Positions 62,650 through 64,000 of a stretch of 64,000 bases of DNA are shown piece after piece. This stretch comes from Arenibacterium halophilum (lineage in GTDB: Bacteria; Pseudomonadota; Alphaproteobacteria; Rhodobacterales; Rhodobacteraceae): assembly GCF_005938225.1 (NCBI RefSeq), contig NZ_VCPC01000001.1:682001-746000 (forward strand), written 5' to 3'. The notes below the pieces were generated by a model, which worked only from the letters and a program-made list of their open reading frames with translations, did not search any database and was not told the origin of the DNA. Both the position numbers and the translations under genes were made by a program. The stretch's first letter is position 1. Every line of letters begins with the position of its first letter.

Positions 62650-63069
62650 TCAACCGCCGCAGCCGCCGATTGTCACCTTCACCAGCTGCGTCGCGCGGGC
62701 AAAGCTGCCGTCGGCCATGCGCGCCACGGCCACCACGTCCTGCGTCTTGGCCAGGCGGATGCGGGTTGCCGCGGTCTGGCTGCCGGCCAGCGGGCCAAAG
62801 CTGAACTGCGCCACGGGCGGCACCGGGTTGCCGGTGGCGAAGACCACGATTTCACTCGCGCCGGGGGCCGAAACCTCGATCGGCACGGTGTTGCCGTTCT
62901 CGGCGATCTCGGGCGCGGTCAGCGTGATGCCGGTGTCAGCCAGATCGGCCCCGCCGGTGAATTCGGCGATCAGGTCATCGGTGGCCGAGGCATTGGCCCG
63001 CAGCGGCAGCACCATCATCGCGGCGGCACCCAGGCCCAGCGCCAGCGTTTCGCGTCGTGTGAACTCCAT
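62650..63069 (-). CDS. soxY: Sulfur carrier protein SoxY
   Basis: A 139-residue protein with a Tat signal (TRRETLALGLGAAAMM) and the C-terminal swinging arm ending VTIGGCGG, whose cysteine carries the sulfur intermediates. All Sox enzymes in the neighbouring genes act on this arm. Standard length. Confidence 0.97.
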   Translation of the reverse strand: MEFTRRETLALGLGAAAMMVLPLRANASATDDLIAEFTGGADLADTGITLTAPEIAENGNTVPIEVSAPGASEIVVFATGNPVPPVAQFSFGPLAGSQTAATRIRLAKTQDVVAVARMADGSFARATQLVKVTIGGCGG

Positions 63070-63125
63070 GTCACTCTCTCCTTGCTATCGACCGGCGCGG
63101 CCCCGCGGGCCCGCCTGTCGGCATG

Positions 63126-63602
63126 TCAATCCTTCAGCGTCAGCAGATAGGCGACCACATCCTCGACCTGTTCGGCAGTCAGGATCGGGGTCACCTCGCC
63201 CGCGTGGGCCTTGCCGGTGAACTCGTCGCCCAGCCGGATGAAGCCTTCGGTCTTGTAGAAGGCCGGCATCATCGACTCGTCGAACATCATCTTGGCGTTG
63301 GCCACGATCCCGCGCAGCTGCGCCTCGGACCAGCGGTCGCCCACGCCATCCAGCGGCGGGCCGATTTCGCCCTGAAACGCCAGATCGGGCAGCGCCGAAA
63401 CCTGATGGCAGGCAATGCAGTTGCCCGAGCCCTTGTTGATGATGTCCGGCCCGTTTTCGGGATTGCCGGGCGCACCGGTCAGCGAGACGGCCACGGCGCC
63501 ATCTTCGAACACCACGTCCGACGGCGCGACCACGCCTTCGGCTTGGGCCATCGTGGCCCCCAGCAGACCACCGGCAAGTGCCAGCCACAGTCCTGCGCTC
63601 AT
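63126..63602 (-). CDS. soxX: Sulfur oxidation cytochrome SoxX
   Basis: A 158-residue monohaem cytochrome c with signal peptide (cleavage near residue 21, MAQA), haem site CIACH and distal methionine in SMMPAFYKTEGF. Electron-transfer partner of SoxA. First gene of the X-Y-Z-A-B-C-D run; GGAGGG precedes its ATG, and the 131 bases upstream likely hold the main sox promoter. Confidence 0.96.
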   Translation of the reverse strand: MSAGLWLALAGGLLGATMAQAEGVVAPSDVVFEDGAVAVSLTGAPGNPENGPDIINKGSGNCIACHQVSALPDLAFQGEIGPPLDGVGDRWSEAQLRGIVANAKMMFDESMMPAFYKTEGFIRLGDEFTGKAHAGEVTPILTAEQVEDVVAYLLTLKD

Positions 63603-63733
63603 CCTACCCTCCGTCCTAGCCGCCAGTGGCGGCCCCTTGGCGTTTCAGCTTGGGTGCAAACCTATGACAGAATGCCGCACCCGACGCAACAACAAGGCCA
63701 TTGATTTGAAAGGGTTAACGCAAGCGGCCCACG

Positions 63734-64000
63734 TCAGTCGGTTTTGCCGTTGTCGCGTTCCTGAATCCGGCGGGCGTGATAGCGCTGAAAATCCTCGCCA
63801 TTATCAAGCGCGTATCGCTTTTCATTCACCCAGGTGAACATATCCAGCGTGGTTCCCGGCCCGAAAGCGCCCGGCATCACGGCCACGGCGGCCTCGGGCG
63901 CGGTGGCATCCTCGGCCACCTCTTCGGGCAGGAACAGAATCGTCGGGGTGAACAGGATGTTCCAGCGCCGCGCCATGGCCTTTTCGCTCAGCACTTCTCC
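63734..64000 (-). CDS. soxW: SoxW-type thioredoxin-like protein, C-terminal part (5' end outside window)
   Basis: At least 88 residues, frame open through the right window edge. The segment ARRWNILFTPTILFL carries the thioredoxin cis-proline motif (TPT), and the tail (FTWVNEKRYALDNGEDFQRYHARRIQER) is like SoxW. The CxxC active site would be outside the window. Its position just before soxX on the same strand, as in Paracoccus-type clusters (V-W-X), supports SoxW, a reductant that protects or reactivates SoxYZ. Confidence 0.85.
   Translation of the reverse strand, partial: GEVLSEKAMARRWNILFTPTILFLPEEVAEDATAPEAAVAVMPGAFGPGTTLDMFTWVNEKRYALDNGEDFQRYHARRIQERDNGKTD

Noticed and set aside
1-64000. 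tRNA, rRNA, insertion sequence, integrase or prophage remnants
   Set aside because: No cloverleaf, rRNA segment, transposase or integrase motif, or terminal inverted repeat with target duplication was found on reading both strands.

Overview
The window looks like chromosome from a Rhodobacteraceae (Roseobacter-group) alphaproteobacterium. This is inferred from high GC, strong third-position GC bias, the gene families present (TRAP transport, hut with hutF, a full sox core, NDUFA12, GapR, a short-chain-fatty-acyl-type XRE regulator, RTX proteins) and gene neighbourhoods familiar from that group. I see no rRNA, tRNA, CRISPR array, insertion sequence, integrase or phage gene. The window is dense ordinary chromosome: only one gap exceeds 300 bases (8639-9024).

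Layout. 1-8638: the end of a TRAP transporter (permease and binding protein), two short-chain dehydrogenases and a KstD-like flavoprotein on the plus strand. Facing them is a Cache/PAS sensor kinase with two response regulators (FixJ type and NarL/LuxR type). Together they look like an uptake, oxidation and sensing unit for an unknown organic substrate. 9025-17074: a serine hydrolase, then histidine catabolism hutI-hutH-hutG-hutU divergent from hutF, giving the route through formylglutamate to glutamate plus formate. 17231-28710: ptsP, an RTX protein with seven propeller-like repeats, lysC, a run of small housekeeping genes (DUF1178, NUDIX, EcsC, GNAT, flavin reductase), a SulP transporter and a second RTX protein. 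28824-38326: mtnP, a LysE exporter, apt, a GlcD-like flavoenzyme, an MBL-fold protein, modABC, a GapR-type protein and small unknowns.

38598-50543: a DSP-like phosphatase, an orphan FliM/SpoA-domain protein, and a three-gene signalling operon made of a stand-alone receiver, a small membrane protein and an SLC5-transporter/histidine-kinase fusion. A ScfR-like XRE regulator then stands divergent from a complete five-gene Liv-type ABC importer. 50690-57512: accB-accC-aat, then DUF2155, mlaD, NDUFA12, RidA, clpX and clpP on the minus strand. 57775-64000: thiosulfate oxidation genes soxW(partial)-X-Y-Z-A-B-C-D on the minus strand. SoxD is short and has only one haem site.

The most notable points are the transporter-kinase/receiver/FliM-like group, the seven-repeat RTX protein between lysC and ptsP, the monohaem SoxD, an intrinsic terminator in the largest gap with no same-strand gene upstream of it, and a 45-base intergenic repeat present at two convergent gene junctions.
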